Below are positions 46,901 to 50,392 of a stretch of 64,000 nucleotides of DNA, piece by piece (position 1 is the first letter of the stretch; each line of letters opens with the position of its first letter). The DNA is from Owenia fusiformis (Eukaryota > Annelida > Polychaeta > Sabellida > Oweniidae): NCBI GenBank assembly GCA_903813345.2, contig CAIIXF020000011.1:8022571-8086570 (forward strand). Direction: 5' to 3'. The notes beneath the pieces were generated by a model, which had not been told where the DNA came from, did no database searches, and was given only the letters and a program-made list of their open reading frames with translations. A program made the position numbers and the translations under genes.

Positions 46901-46936
46901 AGAGGGACCCCTAGTAAACGTGTAAAGACCAGCTGA
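4830..46936 (+). CDS. SENP6: SUMO-specific protease, SENP6/SENP7 class (20-exon model)
   Basis: Cysteine peptidase of the Ulp2/SENP6-SENP7 branch, which in other animals removes SUMO, chiefly trimming poly-SUMO chains in the nucleus. I assembled it by matching GT/AG sites and codon phase: 4830-4946, 5901-8463, 9476-9581, 10200-10262, 10605-10731, 10997-11351, 21782-22026, 22325-22532, 23274-23453, 28457-28644, 29385-29512, 29719-29835, 30099-30224, 30657-30749, 31145-31970, 32210-32272, 44570-44661, 45089-45157, 46204-46363 and 46733-46936. These total 6,030 nt including the stop. The catalytic domain has [22 protein letters not shown], the His of [11 protein letters not shown], the Asp of [12 protein letters not shown], the Gln of PQQSNFSDC and the nucleophile Cys of [10 protein letters not shown]. 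As in vertebrate SENP6, a long polar insert separates the His and Asp blocks. The gene could equally be called SENP7, since one invertebrate gene is likely ancestral to both. The start is the least certain part. Confidence 0.93.
5001..5747 (-). mobile_element. hAT-type element with zinc-finger coding remnant, in SENP6 intron 1
   Basis: The ends CAGACCCTAAGATTC and GAATCTTAGGGTCTG are perfect inverses, flanked by the 8-bp duplication CATACTAG (4993-5000 and 5748-5755). On the minus strand around 5150-5300 the reading frame includes [19 protein letters not shown] followed by a second Cys three residues on. This resembles the W-rich, CxxC zinc-finger start of hAT-derived (ZNF862/KIAA1586-like) proteins. 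The dimerisation and catalytic parts are missing, so this is a deletion derivative. Confidence 0.88.
5901..8463 (+). CDS. SENP6: SENP6 large Gln/Pro-rich exon
   Basis: Exon of 2,563 nt between a TCTATTTTAG acceptor and a GTAAGT donor, ending in phase 1. It encodes a low-complexity region rich in Gln, Met, Pro and His (5937-6480), a Lys/Pro basic segment (about 6510-6620) and a short ordered stretch around [21 protein letters not shown] charged motif near 7185-7217 reads [10 protein letters not shown], which fits a psi-K-x-E sumoylation consensus with an acidic tail. A Ser/Pro region follows, and a conserved-looking C-terminal block near 8310-8460 contains [20 protein letters not shown]. These regions are probably regulatory or targeting; no catalytic residues lie here. 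Confidence 0.9.
8464..9475 (+). other. SENP6 intron 2; short palindromic repeat
   Basis: No gene is seen. The only structure is two direct copies of a self-complementary segment at about 9088-9150, TGTCACC-ATCACAWG-TGGTGACA, each able to fold into a small hairpin. Confidence 0.6.
9476..9581 (+). CDS. SENP6: SENP6 exon 3 (RG-rich)
   Basis: Acceptor TTTCCAG and donor GTACGT. The exon joins phase 1 to phase 2 and encodes a Gly/Ser/Gln stretch ending in a [13 protein letters not shown]-type RG box, a common nucleic-acid-binding or arginine-methylation signature. Confidence 0.85.
9582..10199 (+). other. SENP6 intron 3, no other feature seen
   Basis: AT-rich intronic sequence with no recognisable repeat, RNA gene or open frame of note. 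Confidence 0.6.
10200..10262 (+). CDS. SENP6: SENP6 exon 4
   Basis: Short 63-nt exon, acceptor TTTTCTAG, donor GTCAGT, encoding [20 protein letters not shown] in the frame set by exon 3. Phase 2 at both ends. Confidence 0.8.
10605..10731 (+). CDS. SENP6: SENP6 exon 5 (basic, NLS-like end)
   Basis: Acceptor CTTGCAG and donor GTAAGT. It encodes an acidic/Ala-rich segment ending in [13 protein letters not shown], whose KKRR cluster is a plausible nuclear localisation signal. Confidence 0.85.
10997..11351 (+). CDS. SENP6: SENP6 exon 6 with CxxC-x8-CxxC cluster
   Basis: Acceptor AACTTTCAG, donor GTATGT, phase 0 to 1. Right after the start it encodes [20 protein letters not shown]: four cysteines spaced C-x2-C-x8-C-x2-C, consistent with a small zinc ribbon. 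The exon ends with an [16 protein letters not shown]-like RG/basic tail. I do not recall this zinc-binding segment in the vertebrate paralogues, so it may be lineage-specific. Confidence 0.88.
11838..12760. repeat. degenerate rolling-circle-like element with tandem core
   Basis: Starts with CCCATCGAACAAAGTTTG and a CATCCATTCATC microsatellite, like the 5' end of the family at 36991 and 58918. It continues with three or four diverged units around ACCAGTTGATGGATTTGGTTCAAATTTTATATGCTGATGC. A related array lies at 40980-41340. I see no clear 3' end. Confidence 0.55.
12761..13580 (+). other. SENP6 intron 6, plain stretch
   Basis: Nothing recognisable apart from short C- and T-runs near 12790 and 13030 and a short fragment around 13340-13370 resembling the end of the GGCGTAGCC-type MITE. 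Confidence 0.5.
13582..14595 (-). CDS. DUF1647-like probable glycosyltransferase, intronless, nested in SENP6 intron 6
   Basis: Uninterrupted 337-residue frame on the strand opposite SENP6, starting ATGGCCAAA. An N-terminal hydrophobic segment (about residues 3-22) could be a signal peptide or anchor. The core resembles the DUF1647 family, whose members look like nucleotide-sugar transferases: [13 protein letters not shown] (~68-80), the [16 protein letters not shown] block (~92-107), and [10 protein letters not shown] (~127-136), where Asp-Thr-Ser occupies the place of a metal-binding DxD/DxS motif. A hydrophobic stretch at ~299-316 followed by basic residues could be a C-terminal membrane anchor, an unusual topology for a Golgi transferase. 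AATAAA overlaps the last codons at 13592-13597. Lack of introns suggests retroposition or an ancient single-exon gene. Substrate unknown. Confidence 0.75.
   Translation of the reverse strand: MAKLLLVYMSRFMLMICEVMAAQEESNAVAQELHFNNFTIITGLSSNHVNEFHVFLENKQHYQPDNPLIVYNLGLTTTEVSEIQKRCDGCKIRDFHFQKYPPHVKNLLTFAFKILIINETLLEFQQVLWADTSIRFTTKNLKPIVDQVKSSGVLAPSINGLLSNSYTHPGMFKYFNVTPDRYNKQISIEGGKLLIINSARIQTQFIRPLVRCALDLQCINPTGAVMWDSIWLQTFYRLIYNVDTYVHRQDQSAFNIVLGKMFNMSLSKYCAKEGTHIYLYWKGPIVTRHLPEQSSHWKFYVYFTLLFILIVLLKLKYKSVVKSITHLCIMCSNKCRE
14640..16767 (+). other. SENP6 intron 6, no gene seen
   Basis: AT-rich sequence with no supported coding region. A phrase near 16275-16330 (ACCATATTTAGCGCCCACCC) looks transposon-derived but I could not find its partner end. 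Confidence 0.5.
17660..18440. repeat. palindromic CATATTCCGCAGGTG array inside the foldback
   Basis: Variants of ATATGNCATATTCCGCAGGTGA occur in both orientations at 17660-17900 and again at 18186-18275. The block is bracketed by ATAAGTTTGGCAAC (17627) and its inverse GTTGCCAAACTTAT (18420). The open frames on both strands here are by-products of this symmetry, not genes. Confidence 0.7.
18677..18760. mobile_element. fragment of the GGCGTAGCC MITE
   Basis: CATAGGCGTAGCCTGGGATG, then a C-run and ATAACCAATAAAAATA, matches the left half of the element at 34277-34517. Truncated copy inside the foldback element. Confidence 0.6.
19190..19640. repeat. degenerate GTGGGACT/AGTCCCAC inverted-repeat cluster
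   Basis: Many short copies of CATGGTGGGAC, CATTGAGTCCCATG and CGATGAGACTCC occur in both directions. They give mirror-image open frames on the two strands. This is part of the centre of the foldback element. Confidence 0.6.
20856..21489 (+). other. SENP6 intron 6, right end, no feature seen
   Basis: AT-rich intronic sequence between the foldback element and the splice-site minisatellite. Confidence 0.5.
21490..21781 (+). repeat. 24-bp minisatellite made of 3' splice-site copies
   Basis: About ten diverged copies of TTATTTCAGAAACTGTAACA plus ACTC (24 nt). Each carries a TTTCAG acceptor and the first codons of the next SENP6 exon. The last copy supplies the acceptor I chose (ending 21781). 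The copy ending 21757 (TTTTTTCAG) is also phase-correct and would add eight residues. Confidence 0.85.
21782..22026 (+). CDS. SENP6: SENP6 exon 7 (acidic, SIM-like)
   Basis: Phase 1 to 0, donor GTACAT. It opens with [16 protein letters not shown], a hydrophobic TVTI followed by phospho-Ser/acidic residues as in SUMO-interacting motifs. A long Glu/Asp/Met tract and a basic [12 protein letters not shown] tail follow. An alternative start at 21758 would add EFVTTLIS. Confidence 0.85.
22325..22532 (+). CDS. SENP6: SENP6 exon 8
   Basis: Acceptor ATTCCAG, donor GTAAGC, phase 0 to 1. It encodes [20 protein letters not shown], a Ser/Asp/Glu-rich segment, then [20 protein letters not shown]. The RIGSYESKP part aligns in position with the RVGTLFRLL-type strand that precedes the catalytic domain in vertebrate SENP6. 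Confidence 0.88.
22537..22955 (+). repeat. 59-bp minisatellite just downstream of a splice donor
   Basis: About seven copies of a 59-bp unit containing CTCTTATGAATCAGGACTTG, CTTACAACTTAACACCAGCC and CATACATACATACAG begin within five bases after the exon 8 donor. Two variants (AATCAGGACTTGG and AATGAGGACTTAG) are interspersed, with the second in the fifth and last copies. Confidence 0.92.
22956..23273 (+). other. remainder of SENP6 intron 8
   Basis: Plain intronic sequence ending in a good TTGTTTTACAG acceptor. Confidence 0.5.
23274..23453 (+). CDS. SENP6: SENP6 exon 9
   Basis: Acceptor TTTTACAG, donor GTAAGT, phase 1 to 1. It encodes [20 protein letters not shown] and then [20 protein letters not shown], ending FYDPGST. 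This matches the VVFIY-P--A-R-R and FDP motif region that precedes the protease domain in SENP6/7. Confidence 0.9.
23690..24180. repeat. three tandem ~138-bp units with GGATTA and CCAAT motifs
   Basis: Each unit contains a GGATTAAGATGTGAAGT segment, TGTTTGATTGATGTTGCCC and, in the first two units, the perfect inverted repeat CCCATTGGG-AGATAATC-CCCAATGGG. The block including about 120 bp upstream (AATCATAACTAATCCAGTCA) recurs once at 25717-26010, next to the homeobox promoter. Confidence 0.82.
24181..24657 (+). other. SENP6 intron 9 between repeats
   Basis: No gene or repeat recognised; AT-rich. Confidence 0.5.
24658..25142. mobile_element. GC-rich Harbinger-like MITE
   Basis: The ends TGGCCTAGTCACATAGCCCG and CGGGCTATGTGACTAGGCCA are perfect inverses, flanked by TAA on both sides (24655-24657 and 25143-25145). 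A TWA 3-bp duplication fits PIF/Harbinger. The interior is far more GC-rich than its surroundings, with many ACCGAGCTC/GAGCTCGGT and CGGCCGAT palindromes, and has no coding capacity. Confidence 0.85.
25143..25716 (+). other. SENP6 intron 9, plain stretch
   Basis: AT-rich, no feature recognised. Confidence 0.5.
25717..26010 (+). promoter_or_regulatory. single copy of the GGATTA/CCAAT repeat upstream of the homeobox gene
   Basis: Matches the block at 23690-24180. It carries GGGATTAAGATG, AATCATAACTAATCC and AGATAATCCCCAATGGGAGA, that is, GGATTA/TAATCC cores and a CCAAT-type core about 100-230 bp before the TATA box of the nested homeobox gene. A regulatory role is inferred from position and motif content only. 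Confidence 0.4.
26111..26118 (+). promoter_or_regulatory. TATA box of the nested homeobox gene
   Basis: TATAAATA lies 144 bases before the homeobox ATG. A start site around 26140-26150 would give a ~110-nt A/C-rich leader without an upstream ATG. Confidence 0.65.
26255..27313 (+). CDS. divergent homeobox transcription factor (PRD-like), nested in SENP6 intron 9
   Basis: Two exons, 26255-26860 and 27107-27313, joined in phase 0, give a 270-residue protein. The N-terminal part is low-complexity; LPLTITAIL (~60-68) resembles an eh1 Groucho-binding motif. The homeodomain spans about residues 157-216: R5, L16, Y20 (for F), Y25, R31, L34, I45, W48, F49 and R53 are in place, but helix 3 reads KWFSRRR, so position 50 is Ser and the nearly invariant Asn51 is Arg. 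The intron falls between homeodomain codons 46 and 47, a position common in PRD-class homeoboxes, and Ser50 is the Pax-type residue. I therefore infer a fast-evolving PRD-derived gene with altered or lost specific DNA binding. Same strand as its host gene, with its own TATA box and poly(A) signal. The subfamily is not recognisable. Confidence 0.87.
27314..27860 (+). promoter_or_regulatory. homeobox 3' UTR with five Pumilio-type sites and poly(A) signal
   Basis: TGTAAATA occurs at 27352, 27373, 27759, 27796 and 27828. The last overlaps AATAAA at 27832-27837. UGUAAAUA is the consensus target of Pumilio/PUF proteins, which repress translation or destabilise mRNA. Confidence 0.65.
27861..28456 (+). 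other. end of SENP6 intron 9
   Basis: No feature recognised between the homeobox 3' end and SENP6 exon 10. Confidence 0.5.
28457..28644 (+). CDS. SENP6: SENP6 exon 10
   Basis: Acceptor GTGTTTCAG, donor GTATGA, phase 1 to 0. It encodes [20 protein letters not shown] and continues to HARKQ. It continues the FDP-to-RITLL motif of the region just before the protease domain. Confidence 0.9.
28645..29384 (+). other. SENP6 intron 10, no other feature seen
   Basis: Plain AT-rich intron. Confidence 0.5.
29385..29512 (+). CDS. SENP6: SENP6 exon 11 (acidic)
   Basis: Acceptor TTTTCAG, donor GTAAGA, phase 0 to 2. It encodes a Glu/Asp tract followed by [20 protein letters not shown] also immediately precedes the protease domain in vertebrate SENP6. 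Confidence 0.92.
29719..29835 (+). CDS. SENP6: SENP6 exon 12, start of catalytic domain
   Basis: Acceptor TATTTCAG, donor GTAGGT, phase 2 to 2. It encodes [20 protein letters not shown] and then [14 protein letters not shown], the hallmark first helix of Ulp1-family proteases. Confidence 0.95.
30099..30224 (+). CDS. SENP6: SENP6 exon 13, catalytic domain
   Basis: Acceptor TGCTATAG, donor GTACGT, phase 2 to 2. It encodes [20 protein letters not shown] and [10 protein letters not shown], conserved structural elements of the protease. Confidence 0.94.
30225..30656 (+). other. SENP6 intron 13
   Basis: Plain intron, nothing further recognised. Confidence 0.5.
30657..30749 (+). CDS. SENP6: SENP6 exon 14, catalytic domain
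   Basis: Acceptor TTCCAG, donor GTACAT, phase 2 to 2. It encodes [20 protein letters not shown] and IIIPINE, the strand leading to the catalytic His. Confidence 0.94.
31145..31970 (+). CDS. SENP6: SENP6 exon 15: catalytic His plus long polar insert
   Basis: Acceptor TATTCCAG, donor GTAAAG, phase 2 to 0. It opens with [13 protein letters not shown], whose His is the catalytic base. Then come ~240 residues rich in Lys, Ser, Asp, Glu and Asn that interrupt the protease domain before the Asp block. Vertebrate SENP6 and SENP7 also carry insertions within this domain, which supports the assignment. Confidence 0.94.
32210..32272 (+). CDS. SENP6: SENP6 exon 16 (insert)
   Basis: 63-nt exon, acceptor CATTGCAG, donor GTATGT, phase 0 at both ends, encoding [20 protein letters not shown] plus Gln. 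Because it is in-frame and 21 residues long it could be skipped without frameshift. Confidence 0.75.
32273..34276 (+). other. SENP6 intron 16, left part
   Basis: First 2 kb of a 12.3-kb intron. An inverted pair is visible near 33460-33680 (TTGGTTGAGACTCAGTCAAC against GTTGATTAAGCCTCAACCAG, with AGATTTCATGAAATCCCCAT against ATATCATGAAATCCTCATTT), probably an old MITE. No gene. Confidence 0.45.
34277..34517. mobile_element. MITE with GGCGTAGCCAG ends
   Basis: Left end TAGGCGTAGCCAGGGGG and right end GCTGGCTACGCCA are inverse. Next to each end lie GATCGCACCCC blocks with long C-runs. Truncated relatives are at 18677 and 38687. Confidence 0.72.
34755..34832 (+). mobile_element. MULE-like MITE, 78-bp copy
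   Basis: TACCCTGCGTGCAGAGTCTA to ATGCAAAGGGTA, flanked by GTTTTACGA (34746-34754) and GTTTTATGA (34833-34841), a 9-bp duplication with one change. Internally deleted relative to the copy at 372-749. Confidence 0.82.
35687..35816. mobile_element. 130-bp near-perfect palindrome (hairpin MITE)
   Basis: Left arm TGGTCACATTTGCTCAGATT..., right arm ...AATCGGAACAAATGTTACCA. Inner parts CCGGCGCCCGGCCGTTGAGT and ACTCAATCGGCCGGGCGCC also pair. The centre is near 35750. Mirror-image open frames here have no coding meaning. Confidence 0.8.
35869..35952 (+). mobile_element. MULE-like MITE, 84-bp copy
   Basis: TACGCTGCGTGCAGAGTCTA to ATGCAAAGGGTA, flanked by GGGAACTAT (35860-35868) and CGGTACTAT (35953-35961), a 9-bp duplication with two changes. 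Confidence 0.75.
36238..36916 (+). repeat. direct duplication of a ~175-bp segment
   Basis: 36238-36412 and 36742-36916 share GAATCTAACATTTAATGATA, GGAAGTGTACCAACATCACC and GAGATCATCTAACAGTCTAA with scattered changes, about 504 bp apart. A run of 16 G follows the first copy near 36449. Confidence 0.8.
36991..38078 (+). mobile_element. rolling-circle-type (Helitron/Helentron-like) non-autonomous element, copy 1
   Basis: 5' end TCCCATCGAACGAAGTTCGG, then a CCGT/ACGT microsatellite, then ~110-130-bp tandem units with AAAATGGCCGCCATTTT palindromes and ACTCGAAAAGTAGTGGAGCG. The 3' end has GTTCGATGGGAT (inverse of the 5' subterminal ATCCCATCGAAC), the hairpin GCTACGC-TTTG-GCGTTGC, and CTTG 11 nt beyond the stem. 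No Rep/helicase coding capacity. Confidence 0.78.
38687..38760. mobile_element. truncated GGCGTAGCC MITE
   Basis: CATAGGCGTAGCCAGGAGGG followed by a G-run and GTGCGATGGGTGCGAT; only the left half is recognisable. Confidence 0.55.
38761..40146 (+). other. SENP6 intron 16, middle
   Basis: No gene. A short doublet of GACCCGTACCGGTC near 39670-39705 is the only visible structure. Confidence 0.45.
40147..41340. repeat. degenerate rolling-circle-like remnants
   Basis: TCCCATTGAATGAAGCCATC and CCGTCCCTCTGTCC at 40147-40185 match the 5' end of the copy at 36991. From 40980 to 41340, diverged units with TTTTTAAAATGTAATCTTTG-like and AAATGGCCACCATTTTT segments and CCAGTTGATGGATTTG resemble 11838-12760. 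The sequence between the two is plain. Confidence 0.5.
41490..41802 (-). CDS. secreted Cys-rich peptide, first coding exon, nested in SENP6 intron 16
   Basis: ATG at 41802 opens [20 protein letters not shown], a typical signal peptide with likely cleavage after VMS. A short acidic/Leu-rich propeptide follows, then a basic Cys-rich segment with spacing C-x7-C-x9-C-x7-CC. Without splicing the frame stops at 41473, but GAAG|GTGGTA at 41490 is a plausible donor and the odd Cys count suggests at least one more exon. An acceptor-like TTGTTTTAG lies just upstream of a TATATAA-containing leader (~41814-41838), so a 5' UTR intron is possible. The family is not recognised: it could be a host-defence or signalling peptide. 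Confidence 0.62.
41840..43081 (+). other. SENP6 intron 16, repeat-poor stretch
   Basis: Includes a possible small MITE at about 42383-42643 (GTGCTCTCCCCACA against TGGGGAGAGTAC) with AAAATGTTGCACAAAAA-type tandem repeats inside, and a 16-G run near 42974. No gene. Confidence 0.45.
43082..43274 (+). mobile_element. rolling-circle-type element, internally deleted copy
   Basis: 5' TCCCATCGAACAAATG is joined directly to the terminal unit and the full 3' end: GTTCGATGGGAT, hairpin GCTACGCTTTGGCGTTGC, then CTGG at 43271-43274. It shows that the 5' and 3' ends move together without the core. Confidence 0.78.
43275..44229 (+). other. SENP6 intron 16, right part
   Basis: No gene. Fragments near 43840-43930 and 44160-44215 (GTTTGTCTGTCCAGC, TGGTTGATGGATTTGGTGAA) look like further rolling-circle remnants. 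Confidence 0.4.
44230..44578 (+). repeat. 29-bp minisatellite carrying the 3' splice site of SENP6 exon 17
   Basis: About 11-12 diverged copies of TATCAAATATTTCCTCTGTT plus GTAGTGCAA. The final copy supplies the acceptor CTGTTGTAG at 44569 and the first bases of exon 17. Confidence 0.85.
44570..44661 (+). CDS. SENP6: SENP6 exon 17
   Basis: Phase 0 to 2, donor GTAAGT, encoding [20 protein letters not shown] and then [11 protein letters not shown] second AG at 44577-44578 would give the same frame minus the first three residues. Confidence 0.86.
45089..45157 (+). CDS. SENP6: SENP6 exon 18, catalytic Asp
   Basis: Acceptor TTTGTAG, donor GTAAGT, phase 2 to 2. It encodes [20 protein letters not shown] and LRE; the Asp of IFDSL is the catalytic acid. 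Confidence 0.95.
45190..46000 (+). repeat. ~28-bp ATTACATACTATGGGTGATATA minisatellite, split by palindromic insertions
   Basis: About five to six units lie at 45195-45345 and six more at 45830-46000. The middle 485 bp is a different sequence made of two palindromic blocks. Confidence 0.85.
45343..45828. mobile_element. palindromic insertions within the minisatellite
   Basis: Block 1 (45343-45483) is a 141-bp palindrome: GGTTTTGGATACAGGGAATA against TATTCCATGTATCCAAACC. Block 2 (45486-45828) has 27-bp ends, GTATCTCATGCTTGAGTGGG against CCCACTCAAGTATGAGATAC, with inner GAGCGGGA/TCCCGCTC-like pairs. Possibly one composite element. Confidence 0.7.
46204..46363 (+). CDS. SENP6: SENP6 exon 19, catalytic Gln and Cys
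   Basis: Acceptor TTTCAG, donor GTAAGA, phase 2 to 0. It encodes [20 protein letters not shown], then [20 protein letters not shown]: the Gln of PQQ forms the oxyanion hole and the Cys of SDCG is the nucleophile. Confidence 0.96.
46733..46936 (+). CDS. SENP6: SENP6 terminal exon
   Basis: Acceptor ATATTGCAG, phase 0. It encodes [20 protein letters not shown], a Lys/Gln-rich helix and SKRVKTS before TGA. The NWF motif and basic tail match the end of vertebrate SENP6. Confidence 0.95.
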   Translation, partial: TPPRTYPPPGALLKNWFQEETVNRKRKEIIELVETLKQQQTALKEQSKKTRPDTPVRGTPSKRVKTS

Positions 46937-48329
46937 TGAAGCAAACTAGCTCAAATTGAGCAAATATTAATACATTAATATGGGTCAAGTTCAGTATCTA
47001 GGGATGATAATAGGAAGAAACCTATTAACCCACTTCGACCCAATAATGAATAATTCTAATTTACAATATATGGGATTTGTTTGAGAAACTATTAAAGAGC
47101 ACACATTACTCAGACTAATTGTTTGCAAAATATTAATGTGAATTCTTATTAATTTGAAAATTATGTATTTTTATCATCAGTCCCATTTTTAAAATGGCAT
47201 TTCAGTCATTGTAATAAATATCTCAAAATAGAAAAGCTGAGTTCCTTTTTATGTACATGTGGATTGAAGAAACCCGGAATGATTCTTATTAAAATTGATG
47301 CATTAAATTATCATTGGATGAAATACTGATCTGATCTCATGATTTTTGATTAGATATTGTCTATTAAACCATAGCCAGTTTGGCATTATACTCTAGGTAT
47401 TATATACTCAGTTATTCTCAGTCTGATGAATTTCCATATAAAAGTTTCCATTTGGAGGCATTTGGGTATTACAATGTGCCATGATTTTTTATAGTCTGTG
47501 CGAAAGACTGGACTTTTATTCCAATATGGAGATTTTGGCTGAAATGTGAACAATAATGATGGTTATAATATAATTGTTCAAGTTATTTATTACATTACAA
47601 TTGTAGCATCAACTTTAATAGAAGAGATAATAGATGATGAGGCCATAATGTGTAAAACATCGGCCATATAAATCTTGTACACTGTTAGACATTGCCAATT
47701 ATTTTCAGATTCTCACATTGCATTCATTTTACAGTTTTACCATTTTTTAGTCATGCGCTTGACAACATCTAATTTGACATGTTTGTGCAGAATTCTTAAC
47801 ACAATGAGTTAGATCACAGGCTTTCAATATTTTGAATGCCCATGGTTAGATACAGAATAGACTAGATACAAAGGTTTTGCTCACATTTTGAAAGACAACA
47901 TCCATCTACAATCTGACATTTTAGTTCTAAAAACTGCCATTTGATTTCGCAAATGTTAAAAATGTTTGCCATGCTTACCGTCCAAAGTATCGATTTTTGG
48001 CTACATGTTTACTTTGGTCACTTATTTTACAGCTTTCCACAAGCTGCTTGACACAATGCTTCATTTATTTACATGTAACTTTCTGCAATAGACTTAATAC
48101 ACATCTTCAAGAAAGTTACACATGCTTGTAAATGAATAAAACATTACTATATTAGGAGGTATTTCTTGAGATTGTACATGTGACTGTATTCACATTGAAC
48201 CTTACCTTATAAGGGCTTCAGTTGGTAAATAATAAACAAGAATGATGGAAATATTAGAGATCTCTGTAAAACTGTTTCTCATTAAATACATCACTGTGTA
48301 TGTTTAAGAAATGCTTTATGTTGTTGATG
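46937..48329 (+). other. SENP6 3' UTR and flank
   Basis: AT-rich non-coding sequence after the stop. AATAAA occurs at 47213-47218 and 48135-48140; either could end the transcript. Confidence 0.55.
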
Positions 48330-48490
48330 TTGTAATGGCACCACACCTTTGTTGTAATGTCACCACAACTTTGTTGTAATGTCAGCACAACTTTGTTGTA
48401 ATGTCACCACAACTTTGTTGTAATGTCAGCACAACTTTGTTGTAATGTCACCACAACTTTGTTGTAATGTCACTACAATTTTGTTGTAAA
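48330..48490 (+). repeat. 22-bp minisatellite
   Basis: About seven copies of TTTGTTGTAATGTCACCACAAC, alternating CACC and CAGC variants. Confidence 0.9.
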
Positions 48491-49125
48491 TGACATTCTG
48501 CAGGTGGCACTTGGCTTATTGACCAATTCAAATTATCTACATTTTCAGAAGTTCAAATCTATTAGGCCTACTCCAAAAGTCAGCTTAATCACAAAATACC
48601 TATTTAGGTCTTAAAAGGTAAATTTTCAAGGTTATGAGTGCCAACACTTTTCTGGAATCTGTTACCGTGACAACATATTTAATTTATTTAGATTTGACCT
48701 TTGAAAGGTCAAAAGAGTTGATTTTTCAAATTAATTTCAAGGCAGCTTTATCACAAAATATCTACGTAGGTCTGAAAGAGTAATATTTTCAAGGTCAAAG
48801 GTCAATATTTATTAAACTACAAGTAGATCACAAACAGTGTTCAGCAACATTGAAGGTCAAAAGGCTTGACCAAAACTTTTTCAAAATCATCTACCAGTTC
48901 TCAGAAGTTCAAATCTGTCTTTAGATTTGACCTTCAAAAGGTGGTGACATTTTGTCATGCTAGTGCATTCTTACTCCATGTCAGGACTAGTTTCTAAAAG
49001 TGTTGTCAGTTCTTACAGACTATTTGACATTTTGTCTAATAGCACTCAATTTGGCAAACAACACATAACTTCTGATCAAAAAGGGCTTAATTCATTGTGA
49101 TAAGCTAAATTGTTGAAAAGAAATA
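48491..49125 (+). other. intergenic, weak repeats
   Basis: Diverged copies of TTTGACCTTTGAAAGGTCAAA-like and CACAAAATAYCTANNTAGGTC segments, also seen at 60480-60660. No gene. Confidence 0.5.
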
Positions 49126-49625
49126 CAGTAGAACCTGTATATCTGAACACCTGGCTAATCCGAACACCTCCCAATCTGAACACTTTTTTTCGGTCCAATT
49201 TTTTCCTCCCATTGACTCCCATGTTAAAAAAACCTTGAAATGTGAACACCTCCCAATTTGAACAGTGAACAGTCTTATTTGAAAAATTCACCTGTCTAAT
49301 CTGATCACTTTTCATAAAATTTCTGATGTTTCATACAAAAAGCTCAAATTTTGTCATGATATCAAAACTTTGGGAAATAATCTTGAATGGTCTCATTCAT
49401 AATGGGGCTTTCCAGCATGATTAGATTCATTTGAATCAAATTTTCAAATTTCTGGAATGCCATAAGCTATGTGGTCAAAAGAACTATAAATATTTACCGA
49501 GAATGTGTTCTAATTTCTTCAGAATCCGGATTATTGCGGATGCAAAAACCTCGAAATGTGAACACCTCCTAATCTGAACGCTTTTATCCGGTCCCAATGG
49601 CGTTCGGATTAGACAGGTTTTACTG
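49126..49625. mobile_element. pogo/mariner-like MITE
   Basis: Left CAGTAGAACCTGTATATCTG and right ACAGGTTTTACTG are imperfect inverses with TA on both sides (49124-49125, 49626-49627). Internal CCAATCTGAACAC/GTGAACACCTCC motifs recur. No intact transposase frame. Confidence 0.8.
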
Positions 49626-50392
49626 TACTTATTATCATCTTGTACATCTATAGTGACCAAAAGGAACTTATACCATGCATCTCATGTACACAAAGTGTGA
49701 CAAATATGAGCTCAAGCTCGGTTGCAAGAAAACAGATCTAATAACTGAATAATAAACAAAAAGTGACTAATGGGAGGCCTGTGGTTAGCAATATAAAGAT
49801 AACAATACTTCAAATTAAAATGGGTCTATTTCAAATCTCAATGTTCAAAACACAACAAGAAGCTACTGAGCCAACACCCAAAACTCATGTTCATAATCAA
49901 AAGTGAGTGAATGTCCTCTTATATAGAAATGAAAAGGAAAGACTGTATGAGGAATCACAGCTGGAATAATGTAACAACATGTTTAGTGAATGAAAATACA
50001 ATGTATAATGTACATATTTGAAATCTACATGTAAAATTACATCTAGAAATGTGGTTTTAAAAAGTGTTTATCAACTTTGAAAAATTAATTTTCTTTGAAA
50101 ATGTGACTTCTAGCTCGGGGAGATCCCGATCCCCATAGACCCCATGCTATAAAATCACAAAAAATGAAATATCCTTTCTTTTAGTGGACAGATAATATTT
50201 TGCTTTACTGGACATATTTTCATTTGTATAAGTATCAGGCACATAAGGGTTATATGAAAATTGAGCCACTTAAATTGATAATATTCAAGAGTAAGGGAAC
50301 TTTCTTATATACCTGCCATGTTAATTGACCCGAATCAGCCACCTGGTGGTGAAACTGGTAACTACCTACTCGCATTTGGGTAATTAGTCAGA
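49626..50392 (+). other. intergenic, nothing recognised
   Basis: AT-rich, no supported feature. Confidence 0.5.
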